In this document: piece by piece, positions 28,034-36,604 of the stretch
Layout of the letters: the number at the start of each line of letters is the position of its first letter
Position numbering within the stretch: the stretch's first letter is position 1
NCBI RefSeq assembly: GCF_000211815.1
Contig: NZ_GL890940.1
Span: 16,190-80,189, forward strand
Direction of reading: 5' to 3'
Length of the DNA stretch: 64,000 nt
From: Moorena producens 3L
GTDB lineage: Bacteria; Cyanobacteriota; Cyanobacteriia; Cyanobacteriales; Coleofasciculaceae
Translations under genes and position numbers: made by a program
Notes under the pieces: generated by a model
The model's database searches: none
What the model was told of the DNA's origin: nothing
Seen by the model: only the letters and a program-made list of their open reading frames with translations

Positions 28034-28976
28034 TAGTTGTTTCAATTAAGGATAAGACGGTGATGAGGTAAAATGAAAAGGGTATATTTTCAATAACTGA
28101 CAGCAATGCCATACAGTCTAGATTTCAGAAAAAAAGTAATAAACTATATAGAAAAAGGTGGAAAAATTACAGAGGCAGCGAAAGTATTTGGGATAGGAAG
28201 AGCGACAATATACAAGTGGTTGAATCGTTCCGAACTAAAGGCTAATAAAGTAGAACGTCGTCAAAGAAAGCTAGATTGGAAAGCCTTAGAACAAGATGTC
28301 AAAGAAAATCCAGATGCTAAATTAATAGAGAGAGCCAAAAAATTTGGAGTGCGCCCAAGTGCAATATTATACGCACTCAAAAAAATGAAAATAACTCGTA
28401 AAAAAAAAGAACTTCGTTATCGGGAAAGAGATAGGAAAGAAAGAATAAAGTATTTAAGAGCATTAAGAGAATTAATAAAAATATCTGGAATTAAAAGCCT
28501 TGTATTCATTGATGAGTCGGGGTTTGACAAAATACAGTCATGCCTTTATGGATGGTCAAAAAAAGGGAAAAAACTGTATGGTGAACAAACAGGAAAACGA
28601 ATAAAAAGAGAAAATTTAGTAGCAGGAAGAAGGAAGAAATCAAAAGATTTAATAGCCCCTTGTTTAGTGGTAGTCTTAATGCAGAAGTATTTGAAGGATG
28701 GTTAAGCCAATATTTATTAGCCTCATTAACAATTCCTTCAGTATTAATTATGGATAATGCACCAATTCATAGAAAAAATGCAATTAGAGAATTAGTAGAG
28801 TCAGCCGGTCATCAAGTATTATTTTTGCCGAAATACTCTCCAGATTTCAATGATATAGAGCATGATTTTAGTGCTTTAAAGAGAGCCAGAATGTATACTT
28901 CTATAGACACTTCTCTGGATGAAGTAATTCGTGAATATTGTGCTTCTTAGTGTCTCCTCCTTATTTAAAATAACTA
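28034..28976 (+). mobile_element. IS630-family element, second type (943 bp)
   Basis: The ends are 19-bp imperfect inverted repeats (TAGTTGTTTCAATTAAGGA on the left; TAGTTATTTTAAATAAGGA read inward from the right), 16 of 19 alike. TA flanks both sides (28032-28033, 28977-28978). It is a different subgroup from the 1,212-bp IS630, with different ends and a shorter transposase. It interrupts the toxin-like gene. Confidence 0.92.
28106..28950 (+). pseudogene. IS630 transposase (second type), one-base frameshift
   Basis: The first frame (28106-28705) has the helix-turn-helix A-A-K-V-F-G-I-G-R-A-T-I-Y-K-W-L and the first Asp in V-F-I-D-E-S-G-F-D. The second frame (about 28660-28950) has V-L-I-M-D-N-A-P-I-H and Y-S-P-D-F-N-D-I-E, the rest of the DDE triad. 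Adding one T to the run near 28660 rejoins L-I-A-P-C with F-S-G-S-L-N-A-E and gives a 281-aa protein. Either a one-base deletion or a -1 frameshift signal explains this. Confidence 0.85.
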
Positions 28977-29012
28977 TACGATTCCGCTTAAGAACTGGGA
29001 GATTTACAATTA

Positions 29013-29246
29013 ATGAATAATGCCAAGATGACATACTTTGAACAAGAGGATATCCTTCACCTTACCCTGTCTGATGAACCAGAAGCAGGTAGTGTCGAGA
29101 TTAGTCCTAACATTACGGCCGAACTCAATGAAGCAGGAGACTTAATTGGAATAGAGATTATCCAAGCAAGTGCCTTCATCCGAGACGCCATTGTAGAATC
29201 AGCCCAGGGGAAGCTCTTGAATCTTTCGGGTAAGCATTCAGCTTAG
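29013..29246 (+). CDS. DUF2283 family protein (probable antitoxin partner)
   Basis: A 77-aa protein of the DUF2283 pattern: M-T-Y-F-E-Q-E-D-I-L-H-L-T-L-S, then a V-E-I-S-P-N-I-T-A-E-L-N-E-A-G-D-L-I-G-I-E-I strand block. These small proteins are usually the second gene of a pair with a DUF4258/BrnT-like partner, and that partner is the broken gene just upstream, overlapping by 8 bases. The gene itself is intact, as expected if the toxin was lost first. The final residues (G-K-H-S-A) come from a TAAGCATTCAGC repeat. Confidence 0.8.
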   Translation: MNNAKMTYFEQEDILHLTLSDEPEAGSVEISPNITAELNEAGDLIGIEIIQASAFIRDAIVESAQGKLLNLSGKHSA

Positions 29247-29277
29247 GGACTTGGGTGTAAAAAAAATACCAATTAAA

Positions 29278-29658
29278 GTAGGGTGGGCAAAGTTATCTGA
29301 TCGAGAAGACTGATTTTAACCAAAAGGTTTTTGCCTGATAGTAGGGTGGGCAAAGTTATCTGATCTAGAAGAATGATTTTAACCAAAAGGTTTTTGCCTG
29401 ATAGTAGGCTGGGCAAAGTTATCTGATCGAGAAGACTGATTTTAACCAAAAGGTTTTTGCCTGATAGTAGGGTGGGCAAAGTTATCTGATCTAGAAGAAT
29501 GATTTTAACCAAAAGGTTTTTGCCTGATAGTAGGGTGGGCAAAGTTATCTGATCTAGAAGAATGATTTTAACCAAAAGGTTTTTGCCTGATAGTAGGGTG
29601 GGCAAAGTTATCTGATCTAGAAGAATGATTTTAACCAAAAGGTTTTTGCCCACCCTAC
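29278..29658. repeat. Six-unit 63-bp tandem array ending in a complete 66-bp palindromic element
   Basis: Units start at 29278, 29341, 29404, 29467, 29530 and 29593. The first five end in TTTTTGCCTGATA; the last ends TTTTTGCCCACCCTAC and so restores the full inverted repeat seen at 622-687. Units differ at two or three positions (GATCGAG/GATCTAG, AGACTGA/AGAATGA). The 63-bp period keeps a minus-strand frame open, but this is not a gene. Confidence 0.92.
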
Positions 29659-29689
29659 TTCTTACCAAACCACACTAAGTATAGGAAAA

Positions 29690-30841
29690 TTACTTACTCG
29701 CTATCTCAGATTTTTGGTTTAAATCTTCCACTAACTTGACTAGATCACCATTAGTCTCTGCCCATGACTCCCGCTCATTCCTAACTTTACCGAGGTGGGA
29801 TTCAATATTTGCTGGTGTAATTAGAACACCAAAATCCTCTGGAACAGTCTGAACTTGATAACTGAACAGGCGATTCAGGATTAGATCACCTACTTCCTCG
29901 CGATAATGAGAGCTATCCCAATAGTTTTTCATCCCTTCCCTAATCGATTCTGTGGTAATGCTGTTATAACCAGAAAAATCCCACAATGGTGTAATCTCCA
30001 CTAACCGACGTTTCCATTCTTCAAACACTGGCCAAAGTCCAGTAACCCTAAGACTTTCCCATTGAGTAGCATGGGATGGTGATATAAATACTTTTAGCTC
30101 TATCCCTTTTTCCTTACAGGTATCAACAATGTCTTGAAGATCATCCAAAAAACTATCGGAAAGTCGATACTCTTTATAATATCCATCACTTGTCATTAAG
30201 CCCTTGAGCGTGTCCTTAAACCTTCCTAGTGAAGGTTGATCGGGCTTATTGTTATAAACAAAACGCATACCATGGGCATCATAAAGATAGTAAGCCTTTG
30301 ACTTGATACTAGAACTTACGGTTGATTTGGTAGCATTCAGCGCGTTTAGGGATAGGGTCGAATTAATCAACTCTTGCAGGGGAATAGTTTCTTGATTAAG
30401 AAGACTTTCCTTAAAATCTGGAGCATTAGTTTTCAAGTCATTGAACATGAAAAAATCAATACCAATCACAACGGTTTTTAAATCCGGTTGATTAGTTATA
30501 GCATGGTCAAAATAACGTTTAACTTCATACATATTTGGACCAACTAGTGCCAAATTGTATCCGGAGTTTCCTGGTTTCAGTCCTGGGTGGTTTGGGTTAA
30601 GTCCCAGGTCAGTTCGTGATGAACCTAACAAAACGATTTTGGGTTCATTACGAATAACATCTATAGCCTTGAATAGTCTGACATGGTTAAATTGTTCAGG
30701 TTTTAACTGATTTAGACCGGGTAACTCTGGGCTATTTATGACTCCGTAAGGGTCAACAGCAGCGTTCAATAAGCCAAACCCAAATAAACTGGGAAAGGTA
30801 ACTGCTGCCAAGGTTAGGTTAAATCGACGATAGGAGTTCAT
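29690..30841 (-). CDS. Membrane-anchored SGNH/AlgX-like protein
   Basis: A 383-aa protein with an N-terminal hydrophobic anchor (F-P-S-L-F-G-F-G-L-L-N-A-A), then V-L-L-G-S-S-R-T-D-L-G (residues about 69-79), resembling the nucleophile block of SGNH hydrolases. A late W-D-S-S-H-Y-R resembles the Asp/His block. Members of this fold act as polysaccharide O-acetyltransferases or esterases in the periplasm (AlgX/AlgJ type), so an exopolysaccharide role is possible. No polysaccharide genes are near, so that is inference. A coiled C-terminal stretch ends the protein. Confidence 0.65.
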   Translation of the reverse strand: MNSYRRFNLTLAAVTFPSLFGFGLLNAAVDPYGVINSPELPGLNQLKPEQFNHVRLFKAIDVIRNEPKIVLLGSSRTDLGLNPNHPGLKPGNSGYNLALVGPNMYEVKRYFDHAITNQPDLKTVVIGIDFFMFNDLKTNAPDFKESLLNQETIPLQELINSTLSLNALNATKSTVSSSIKSKAYYLYDAHGMRFVYNNKPDQPSLGRFKDTLKGLMTSDGYYKEYRLSDSFLDDLQDIVDTCKEKGIELKVFISPSHATQWESLRVTGLWPVFEEWKRRLVEITPLWDFSGYNSITTESIREGMKNYWDSSHYREEVGDLILNRLFSYQVQTVPEDFGVLITPANIESHLGKVRNERESWAETNGDLVKLVEDLNQKSEIASK

Positions 30842-30922
30842 ATATATAGGATGGTAGATGGGATGGGATTGCTATAGTGCTATTCGATTTTTAATTTTAC
30901 CAGTGAAAATATTCGATGAAAC

Positions 30923-30953
30923 AAAAAAAAACCTCAGCTGATACTGAGGCTTG
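30923..30953 (-). terminator. Rho-independent terminator, minus strand
   Basis: Read on the minus strand: AAGCCTCAG, a six-base loop, CTGAGGTT, then a run of nine T. It could end read-through from the large gene at 31475-34315, about 520 bases upstream. Confidence 0.7.
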
Positions 30954-30964
30954 TAGGGTATATT

Positions 30965-31470
30965 TGCTTGAGGTAAGCATTCAGCGGTCAGCGGTCAGCG
31001 GTCAGGGGTCAGCGGTGAGCAGACTTATAGCGCTACGCGCAAGTCCGCAAGTCCGCAAGTCCGCAAGTCAGAAGTAAGCGATTACTTACGTTTCGGAGTT
31101 TAGGAGCGATGCAGAGGTGCGACCCGTGGCGAATTTAATTCGCCAAGGTCAAACGCACCATTACGGTCTTGGGGAGGCAGCGCGGTCTTGGGGGTTCCCC
31201 CCATGAGCGACTGCCGTGGTTTCCCCCACTCGCTATTGCATCAAGACAATGTCAAACATCTGAATGCGTAGTGCTATAACTCAGATTAAACTTTTGCTTA
31301 CCTCTTTTATTCAAAAGCACCGATTGCGCTACAGGCACGCTGCGCGAACAGTAGCGTGCCTGTAGCGCATTAGCTGATACGCGACACGCTGATAGCTTTA
31401 GTCCAAAATCTAGAGTAATTGTAAGGTGCGTTATTAACGCACCCTACTACTAGGAAAAAGCGTCCGCAGT
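30965..31470. repeat. Repeat-filled gap with a modular palindrome
   Basis: Holds GGTCAGC heptamers (30980-31015), a 44-bp nested palindrome (31116-31159) inside the GATGCAG...CTGCATC-type unit (31107-31256), GCTACGCG fragments and a hairpin AAGGTGCGTTATTAACGCACC (31421-31441). No gene is seen. Confidence 0.7.
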
Positions 31471-31474
31471 GTGC

Positions 31475-34315
31475 TTAGGCAACACTTAAGTTAACCTGTA
31501 CTACCACATCGTTGTAGTCTTGGTCACCACCACCAAACAGATCCTCGAAACCAAAGGTGTTATCCCCTAGCAGGCGAACGTGGTCAACTCCATCTGGGTT
31601 AGCCCCCACGAAAGCAAAGAAGGCATTCAGGTCGGAATCCTCTTGATCTGCATTAGAAGGATTATCAGCTAGGAACTCCGCTACTGTACCATCCGAAATC
31701 AGGAATGGAGCCAGTAGTACCCCACCGGATACTCCAGCACTTAAGTCTACCTGATTGGATAGTGCAGCTTGTGCATAACCAGCATTACCAACATTGATAC
31801 CGTTAACTGTGCCACTTTCATCATCAATCCGATACCAGCCAATGGTATTATTGAAAGAAGCTTCACTGTTGACCACAAGACTACCAGTAACTGTACCAGT
31901 CACATCGGTCAAATCCAGCAGTTCCCGTTGCCCTTGAATCTGGGTAGTGCCTGTTCCCACTGGCGGAGTCGAACCTGAACCGTCTGAGACAATCACAGTT
32001 GCATCATTGAAGTCTCCGTCATTGCCATCTTCAAAGCCCAAGGTTAACTGACCATTGCCATTGTCAGTTACCTGTACATGGTTCTGACCATCGCTATTAA
32101 ATGAAGCACCACTGAAGAATACGTTGGAGGTAGGATCCTGTCCCCCTAGCACCCCATCTTTAGAGCCACCTTGGATTACGTAGAATACCAGGTTATCGTT
32201 GACGTCAAAACTGTCGATGGTGCGGGTGGCTTGAGCAGTACCTAAACCGTCAGGGAGAACAGAGAAAATTGTCTTAGCCTGAGATAGAGCAGCTTGTACA
32301 TAACCACTCTGACCAGGGGCAATGCCATTGATTGTACCTTCGGCACTATCAACAGCAAATACTCCAATTTCACTGACCTCACCAGCCTCGCGACCTGTAA
32401 GAGTGAATTGGAGTTGGGATTGTCCAGCAGTGTCGCCGGTAATGGTGAAGGTATTATTGGCATTCTGAGTCAGAGTCGAGGATACCGGACCACTCTCTTC
32501 AATGGTGATGTTAACAGTGCCTGTGCTAGTACCGCCACTGCCATCGCTTACCTCAAAAGTCAAGCTATCAGTGCCAGTGAAGTCCGCATTTGGCGTATAG
32601 ATAATAAAGTCATCTGTCGGATTATCCGGAGTGCCATTATCATTGACTGCTGCCGTACCGTTGGTTGGCTCCGTGACAATTGCAAAACTTAGCGGATCGC
32701 CATCAGGATCAGAGTAGTTAGCTAGAACATCAATGGTAACTTGAGTGTTTGGCTCAGTGGTAGCAGTATTGTTATTGTTTGTCGCTACTGGAGATTGATT
32801 ATTAGTGACATTAACGTTAACGGTAGCTGTGACCGTAGCATTAGTGCCATCACTGACCTGGTAGGTGAAGCTATCAGCCCCAGTGAAGTCCGCATTTGGC
32901 GTATAGGTAATGGTGCCATCAACGTCATTGACTACTGCTGTGCCATTAAATTCCTGCGGTTCAATGGTTACAGTCAGCCCATCCCCATCAGCATCAGTGT
33001 CATTACCTAGGACATCAATGGTAACTGCGGTGTTTGAAGTAGTGGTAGCAGTATCGTCTACCGGTACTGGAGGTTGATTAGGATTAGTTACCTCAACGTT
33101 AACCGTAGCTGTGACTGGAGGATTAGTGCCATCACTGACCTGGTAGGTGAAGCTATCAGCCCCAGTGAAGTCCGCATTTGGCGTATAGGTAATGGTGCCA
33201 TCAACGTCATTGACTACTGCTGTGCCATTAAATTCCTGCGGTTCAATGGTTACAGTCAGCCCATCCCCATCAGCATCAGTGTCATTACCTAGGACATTGA
33301 TATTAACTGCAGTGTTTGAAGTAGTGGTAGCAGTATCGTTGTCTGCTACTGGAGGTTGATTAACATTAACACTAACCGTAGCTTTGACCGGAGGATTGAT
33401 GCCATCACTAAGCTGATAAGTGAAGGTATCAGTGCCAGTGAAACCATCAACAGGAGTATAGGTAATGGTGCCATCAACGTCATTGACTACTGCTGTGCCA
33501 TTACCGCCCTGCTGGTCAAGGGTTACAGTCAGGGGATCTCCCTCAGGATCAACGTCATTAGCTAGGACATCGATAGTAACTGCAGTGTTTAAATCAGTGC
33601 TTGCAGTATCGTCTTCCGCTACTGGAGGTTTATTAGGGACATCAACGGTAACCGTAGCTGTGACCCCAGGATTGATGCCATCACTGACCTGGTAGGTGAA
33701 GGTATCAGTCCCAGTGAAACCATCATTAGGAGTGTAGGTAATGGTGTTATCTTGATTGACTACTGCTGTACCATTAAATTGCTGCGCTTCAATGTTTACA
33801 GTCAGGGGATCCCCTTCAGGATCAGAGTCATTACCTAGGACATCAATGATAACTTCGGTACTTTGATCAGTAGTAGCAGTGTCATCTACTGGAACAGGAG
33901 CTTCATTAAGTAGGTTGAAGTCAATATAATCAAGTCGAATACGTTCATCATCGTCACTTTCCCCACTAATGGTGATTTGAGTCCCCTCGGGAATAAATAT
34001 GCTATTGCTAACGGTCAGATCCTTGAACGCATCAGCATCAGGAAAAATACCAGCATTAGGATTGGGATCATCGAGAGTGAATGAAAATGTCTGATTACCA
34101 ATGGTGACACCGACTGTGCTATTCCCGTCTGTCTCATCAGCAACTTTCAGGATGACCTGGTAAGTGCCACTGGGCAAATCAAAGGTTGTAGTAGCAGTGC
34201 CAGTGCTATTACCGTCAGGTAAATCGATCAGTTTATTATTTGAAGCAGCGTTATTATCACTAACTTGAAAAGTATTTAGAGTAAAGCGGGGGTCATCAAA
34301 TTCAAATCTCGGCAT
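31475..34315 (-). CDS. Large acidic Ig-like/VCBS-type repeat protein with two DUF4114 domains
   Basis: A 946-aa secreted-type protein. Residues 1-135 form a carbohydrate-binding-like beta domain. Residues about 140-600 are five Ig-like repeats of about 94 residues (I-D-V-L-G-N-D and T-I-T-Y-T-P and F-T-Y-Q-V-S-D-G blocks). The repeats at 32846-33015 and 33128-33297 are nearly identical in DNA. Two DUF4114-type domains follow (G-F-E-D-G-N-D-G-D-F-N-D-A and G-G-D-Q-D-Y-N-D-V-V-V). There is no N-terminal signal peptide; the Asp-rich composition fits a type I secretion substrate or surface adhesin. Single gene. The function is inferred from composition only. Confidence 0.82.
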   Translation of the reverse strand: MPRFEFDDPRFTLNTFQVSDNNAASNNKLIDLPDGNSTGTATTTFDLPSGTYQVILKVADETDGNSTVGVTIGNQTFSFTLDDPNPNAGIFPDADAFKDLTVSNSIFIPEGTQITISGESDDDERIRLDYIDFNLLNEAPVPVDDTATTDQSTEVIIDVLGNDSDPEGDPLTVNIEAQQFNGTAVVNQDNTITYTPNDGFTGTDTFTYQVSDGINPGVTATVTVDVPNKPPVAEDDTASTDLNTAVTIDVLANDVDPEGDPLTVTLDQQGGNGTAVVNDVDGTITYTPVDGFTGTDTFTYQLSDGINPPVKATVSVNVNQPPVADNDTATTTSNTAVNINVLGNDTDADGDGLTVTIEPQEFNGTAVVNDVDGTITYTPNADFTGADSFTYQVSDGTNPPVTATVNVEVTNPNQPPVPVDDTATTTSNTAVTIDVLGNDTDADGDGLTVTIEPQEFNGTAVVNDVDGTITYTPNADFTGADSFTYQVSDGTNATVTATVNVNVTNNQSPVATNNNNTATTEPNTQVTIDVLANYSDPDGDPLSFAIVTEPTNGTAAVNDNGTPDNPTDDFIIYTPNADFTGTDSLTFEVSDGSGGTSTGTVNITIEESGPVSSTLTQNANNTFTITGDTAGQSQLQFTLTGREAGEVSEIGVFAVDSAEGTINGIAPGQSGYVQAALSQAKTIFSVLPDGLGTAQATRTIDSFDVNDNLVFYVIQGGSKDGVLGGQDPTSNVFFSGASFNSDGQNHVQVTDNGNGQLTLGFEDGNDGDFNDATVIVSDGSGSTPPVGTGTTQIQGQRELLDLTDVTGTVTGSLVVNSEASFNNTIGWYRIDDESGTVNGINVGNAGYAQAALSNQVDLSAGVSGGVLLAPFLISDGTVAEFLADNPSNADQEDSDLNAFFAFVGANPDGVDHVRLLGDNTFGFEDLFGGGDQDYNDVVVQVNLSVA

Positions 34316-34319
34316 AATA

Positions 34320-34700
34320 TTTTGTCTTACAAAACTCCTCAGTTGCTAAGGCTGTGGGCACTTAACATTGACAATAATCCTAAGCATATGCGCTACGCGC
34401 AGGCTACGCCAACAGCTATTAGCTATCAGCCATCAGTGCTCAGCGGTCAGCTGATAGCTGATAGCGTTTTAAATCAAGAGAGTAAGTCCATTAAGCATTC
34501 AGCCGTCAGTCCTCAGCCGTCAGCCTTGGCCAAAAGGCCACGCTACGCGAATGGCTGACGCTATTGGCTGATAGCACCTCAAGTAGCACCATCTGTAGCG
34601 CATTAGCTGATAGCTGATAGCTTAGCAGGTCATAGCAAGATTGCTGTTGAACTTATCATTAATAGCTGATAGCATATATTGGATAGCACGACGCTGAATG
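34320..34700. repeat. Scattered GCTGATA and GCTACGCGA repeats
   Basis: Repeat debris upstream of the large surface-protein gene. The promoter of that gene must lie here or be overlapped by repeats; no clear boxes are seen. Confidence 0.6.
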
Positions 34701-34899
34701 CTTATCTAATGATCTACCAATAAATAAATACCTACTTACCTCCAGATATCCGGATTTATTTTCCAGATTCATGGCCAAATGTAAGATAAACTAGTAAAGA
34801 TTAACCGATGCTATAATATAATATATAAATATATTTTTGCTTCATAAACATGAATAAATTATCGGTTTAGCATTATTTATATTTGGGAAGGATAATATT

Positions 34900-34931
34900 A
34901 ATTGTAATGAAGCGATCGCTTCATTACAATT
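34900..34931. repeat. Perfect 32-bp palindrome centred on a HIP1 octamer
   Basis: The arm AATTGTAATGAAGCGA pairs exactly with its reverse complement around GCGATCGC (34912-34919). It lies in a gene-free stretch. Confidence 0.9.
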
Positions 34932-34954
34932 TCTCACGTAATATCCCCTATAAA

Positions 34955-34988
34955 AAGGAAAGAGCCTTGCCATTCATGCTCTTTCCTT
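34955..34988 (-). terminator. Hairpin with T-run on the minus strand
   Basis: AAGGAAAGAGC (34955-34965) pairs with GCTCTTTCCTT (34978-34988), and the minus strand continues into TTTTTATAGG. No minus-strand gene is close, so its role is unclear. Confidence 0.5.
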
Positions 34989-35094
34989 GCCGTCAAAAAA
35001 TCACCTTATTCATTGATGCCATGAGTTTTTTTTTATGTCACTAGTATTCGGATAAATTCATCAAGTCTTTATAGTAGTAATTTTCTATTTCTGC

Positions 35095-35640
35095 TAAATA
35101 AGGGAATCGGGAATCGGGAGCGGTGCGACCCGTGGCGAATTAAATTCGCCTACGGAAAGCGCACCGAGGGAATCGGGAATCGGGAGTCGGGAGCGGTGCG
35201 ACCCGTGGCGAATTTAATTACGGGTCAAGCGCACCGATGGAGTCGGGAGTGAAGTGTGGGAAGTGTGGGGAGATGGGGAGTCAGATCAGCAACGGTTTGT
35301 CCCCCCCTTATTAAGGGTTTGTCCCCCCCTTATTAAGGGGGGTTAGGGGGGATCCCCACTTTCCACGGGGCTTTCAGCGATGCAGTTGCGTAGGGTGGGT
35401 TAGGGACGGGCTAGCCCTGATTTTCTGCCTGTTCGCGGTTAGGTTGCTGCCCGTAACGCACCACTGTATTGATTATGCGATCGCTAATTTCCCAGCTAAA
35501 CCCCAACTGGAGATCCCCCCTAACCCCCTTAACAAGGGGGGGACACTCACCACACTTACCACACTTACCACACTCCCTGCTCCCTGCTCCCTGCTCCCTC
35601 AAAAAGAATTTGTTACAAAACTTTTTAAAATATGCTATAA
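35095..35640. repeat. Repeat cluster including two 44-bp nested palindromes
   Basis: GGAATCGG heptamer-like units, nested palindromes at 35122-35165 and 35195-35235, two AAGGGTTTGTCCCCCCCTTATT units, and a GGTTAGGGACGGGC...GCCCGTAACGCACC palindromic pair (35398-35461). No gene. Confidence 0.7.
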
Positions 35641-35689
35641 TTTGCTATTTTTTGTGTTAAACTAAAAGTGTGGACAAAAAAATCCACGG

Positions 35690-35731
35690 GAAGAGCCAGC
35701 CTTAGAGTTTTCGCAGGCTGCAGGCTGGCTC
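35690..35731 (+). promoter_or_regulatory. Leader hairpin ahead of the 59-aa gene
   Basis: AGAGCCAGCCT (35692-35702) pairs with AGGCTGGCTCT (35721-35731), a strong 11-bp stem about 30 bases before the start codon. It could regulate translation or be an inserted palindrome. Confidence 0.5.
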
Positions 35732-35763
35732 TGGGTTCCCCTTACAGGAGATAACTTAATAAT

Positions 35764-35943
35764 ATGTCCCATACTCAACACCTATACCCATGGGTAGTGG
35801 TGCGCCTATTGCCACCAATGCCACCAGTCGTTTTTGCTCGGTTCGACAACCCTGCTGATGCCAAGGGCTATGTGCAGGTCCTGAAACTGCTGATGCCTGA
35901 TGCCAAGTTTCTACTTTTTTTGGATCACGGAGTAGTGGTGTAG
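35764..35943 (+). CDS. 59-aa conserved-looking hypothetical protein
   Basis: ATG at 35764, with AGGAG about 12 bases upstream. The peptide starts M-S-H-T-Q-H-L-Y-P-W-V-V-V-R-L-L-P and continues F-A-R-F-D-N-P-A-D-A-K-G-Y-V-Q-V-L-K-L-L. The pattern (P-W-V-V-V-R-L-L-P, then a D-A-x-G-x-x-x-V-L-x-x-L-M-P block) resembles short cyanobacterial hypothetical proteins I have seen, though I cannot name a family. It is the only likely gene in a 2.7-kb stretch of repeats. Function unknown. Confidence 0.6.
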   Translation: MSHTQHLYPWVVVRLLPPMPPVVFARFDNPADAKGYVQVLKLLMPDAKFLLFLDHGVVV

Positions 35944-36044
35944 CACAGGCATCTTGCCTGTGACATAGGGAATCGGGAATCGGGAATCGGGAATCGGGAG
36001 TAGTTGTGTAGAATAGGCTTCGATGCTGTGAGGAAAATATTGAT

Positions 36045-36175
36045 CACAGGCAAGATGCCTGTTCTACCAAAATCTTGTCCACAGGCAAGATGCCTGTTCT
36101 ACCAAAATAGTACACAGGCAAGATGCCTGTTCTACCAAAATAGTACACAGGCAAGATGCCTGTTCTACCAAGACC
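36045..36175. repeat. Four-unit ACAGGCAAGATGCCTGT tandem repeat
   Basis: Units start at 36045, 36080, 36113 and 36146 (33-35 bp apart). Each has the palindrome ACAGGCAaGATGCCTGT followed by TCTACCAAAAT. The inverted half occurs at 35945. It is not CRISPR: the stretches between the palindromes are nearly the same. Confidence 0.85.
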
Positions 36176-36289
36176 CCAATTCCACCGAGTGGGTCAAACA
36201 GCTGGGAATCCCCCCCTCATAAGGGTAGGTTTTTTACAAAGACCTCAGGTGTGGGGTGAGCGGGCGTGGGGTGACCGGGTGTGGGGGAT

Positions 36290-36600
36290 AAGAAAGCGAT
36301 CCAGCGCGGTCTTGGGGAGGCAGAGGTGCGACCCGTGGCGAATTTAATTACGGGTCAAACGCACCATTACGGTCTTGGGGGTCTCCACGGGGCAAACAGC
36401 GGTGCGGACGCAGGTTCCGCACACAGCCCCTCCCCACTCGCTATTGCCGTGGTTTCCCCCGGAGACAAAACCTTAGATAGGGTCGCCTTTATAGTTAGCA
36501 GGTTATGCAGAAAAGGGTTAAATATTTTTTAATAAGGCGACCCGATCTTACGGTAAATTCAAACCACTCGCTATTGCATCAAGACAATGTACTTAATTTG
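36290..36600. repeat. Composite palindromic repeat with covarying hairpin (copy A)
   Basis: Nested units: CGCGGTCTTGGGG, a 44-bp type palindrome (36325-36365), GGTGCGGACGCAGGTTCCGCAC, CCGGAGACAAAACC, then a long hairpin (stem 36475-36489 with 36534-36548, GGGTCGCC/GGCGACCC) and CACTCGCTATTGCATCAAGA. Compare 48296-48500 and 46547-46622. Confidence 0.8.
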
Positions 36601-36604
36601 TCGT

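Larger units (their letters stand above)
27800..29020 (+). pseudogene. DUF4258/BrnT-like toxin gene, with an internal stop and split by IS630
   Basis: The 5' part begins at ATG 27800 (M-P-Q-I-V-W-S-N-Y-L-Q-Y-R-A-E-L-R-G-F-D). It meets TAG at 27896-27898, then reads on in frame (R-Y-Y-D-T-V-T-G-R-Q-I-A-V-G) to T-T-R-Q-Q-L at 28033. The IS630 at 28034-28976 follows. Removing the IS and one TA joins it in frame to R-F-R-L-R-T-G-R-F-T-I-N-E and a stop at 29020. The intact protein would be about 91 aa, similar to small cyanobacterial toxin-like proteins of the BrnT/DUF4258 kind. It overlaps the DUF2283 gene by 8 bases, as in toxin-antitoxin pairs. The family call is from memory of the pattern. Confidence 0.7.

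Noticed and set aside
29273..29668. A 131-codon minus-strand frame of repeated L-L-V-K-I-I-L-L-D-Q-I
   Set aside because: It is a by-product of the 63-bp tandem array, whose length is a multiple of three; no start context or family.
31769..33695. Several 70-130 codon plus-strand frames within the Ig-like repeat gene
   Set aside because: Antisense shadows of repeat DNA with a strong coding frame on the minus strand.
36045..36175. Possible CRISPR array (33-35 bp spacing)
   Set aside because: The intervals between palindromes are nearly identical, there are only four units, and no cas genes are present.
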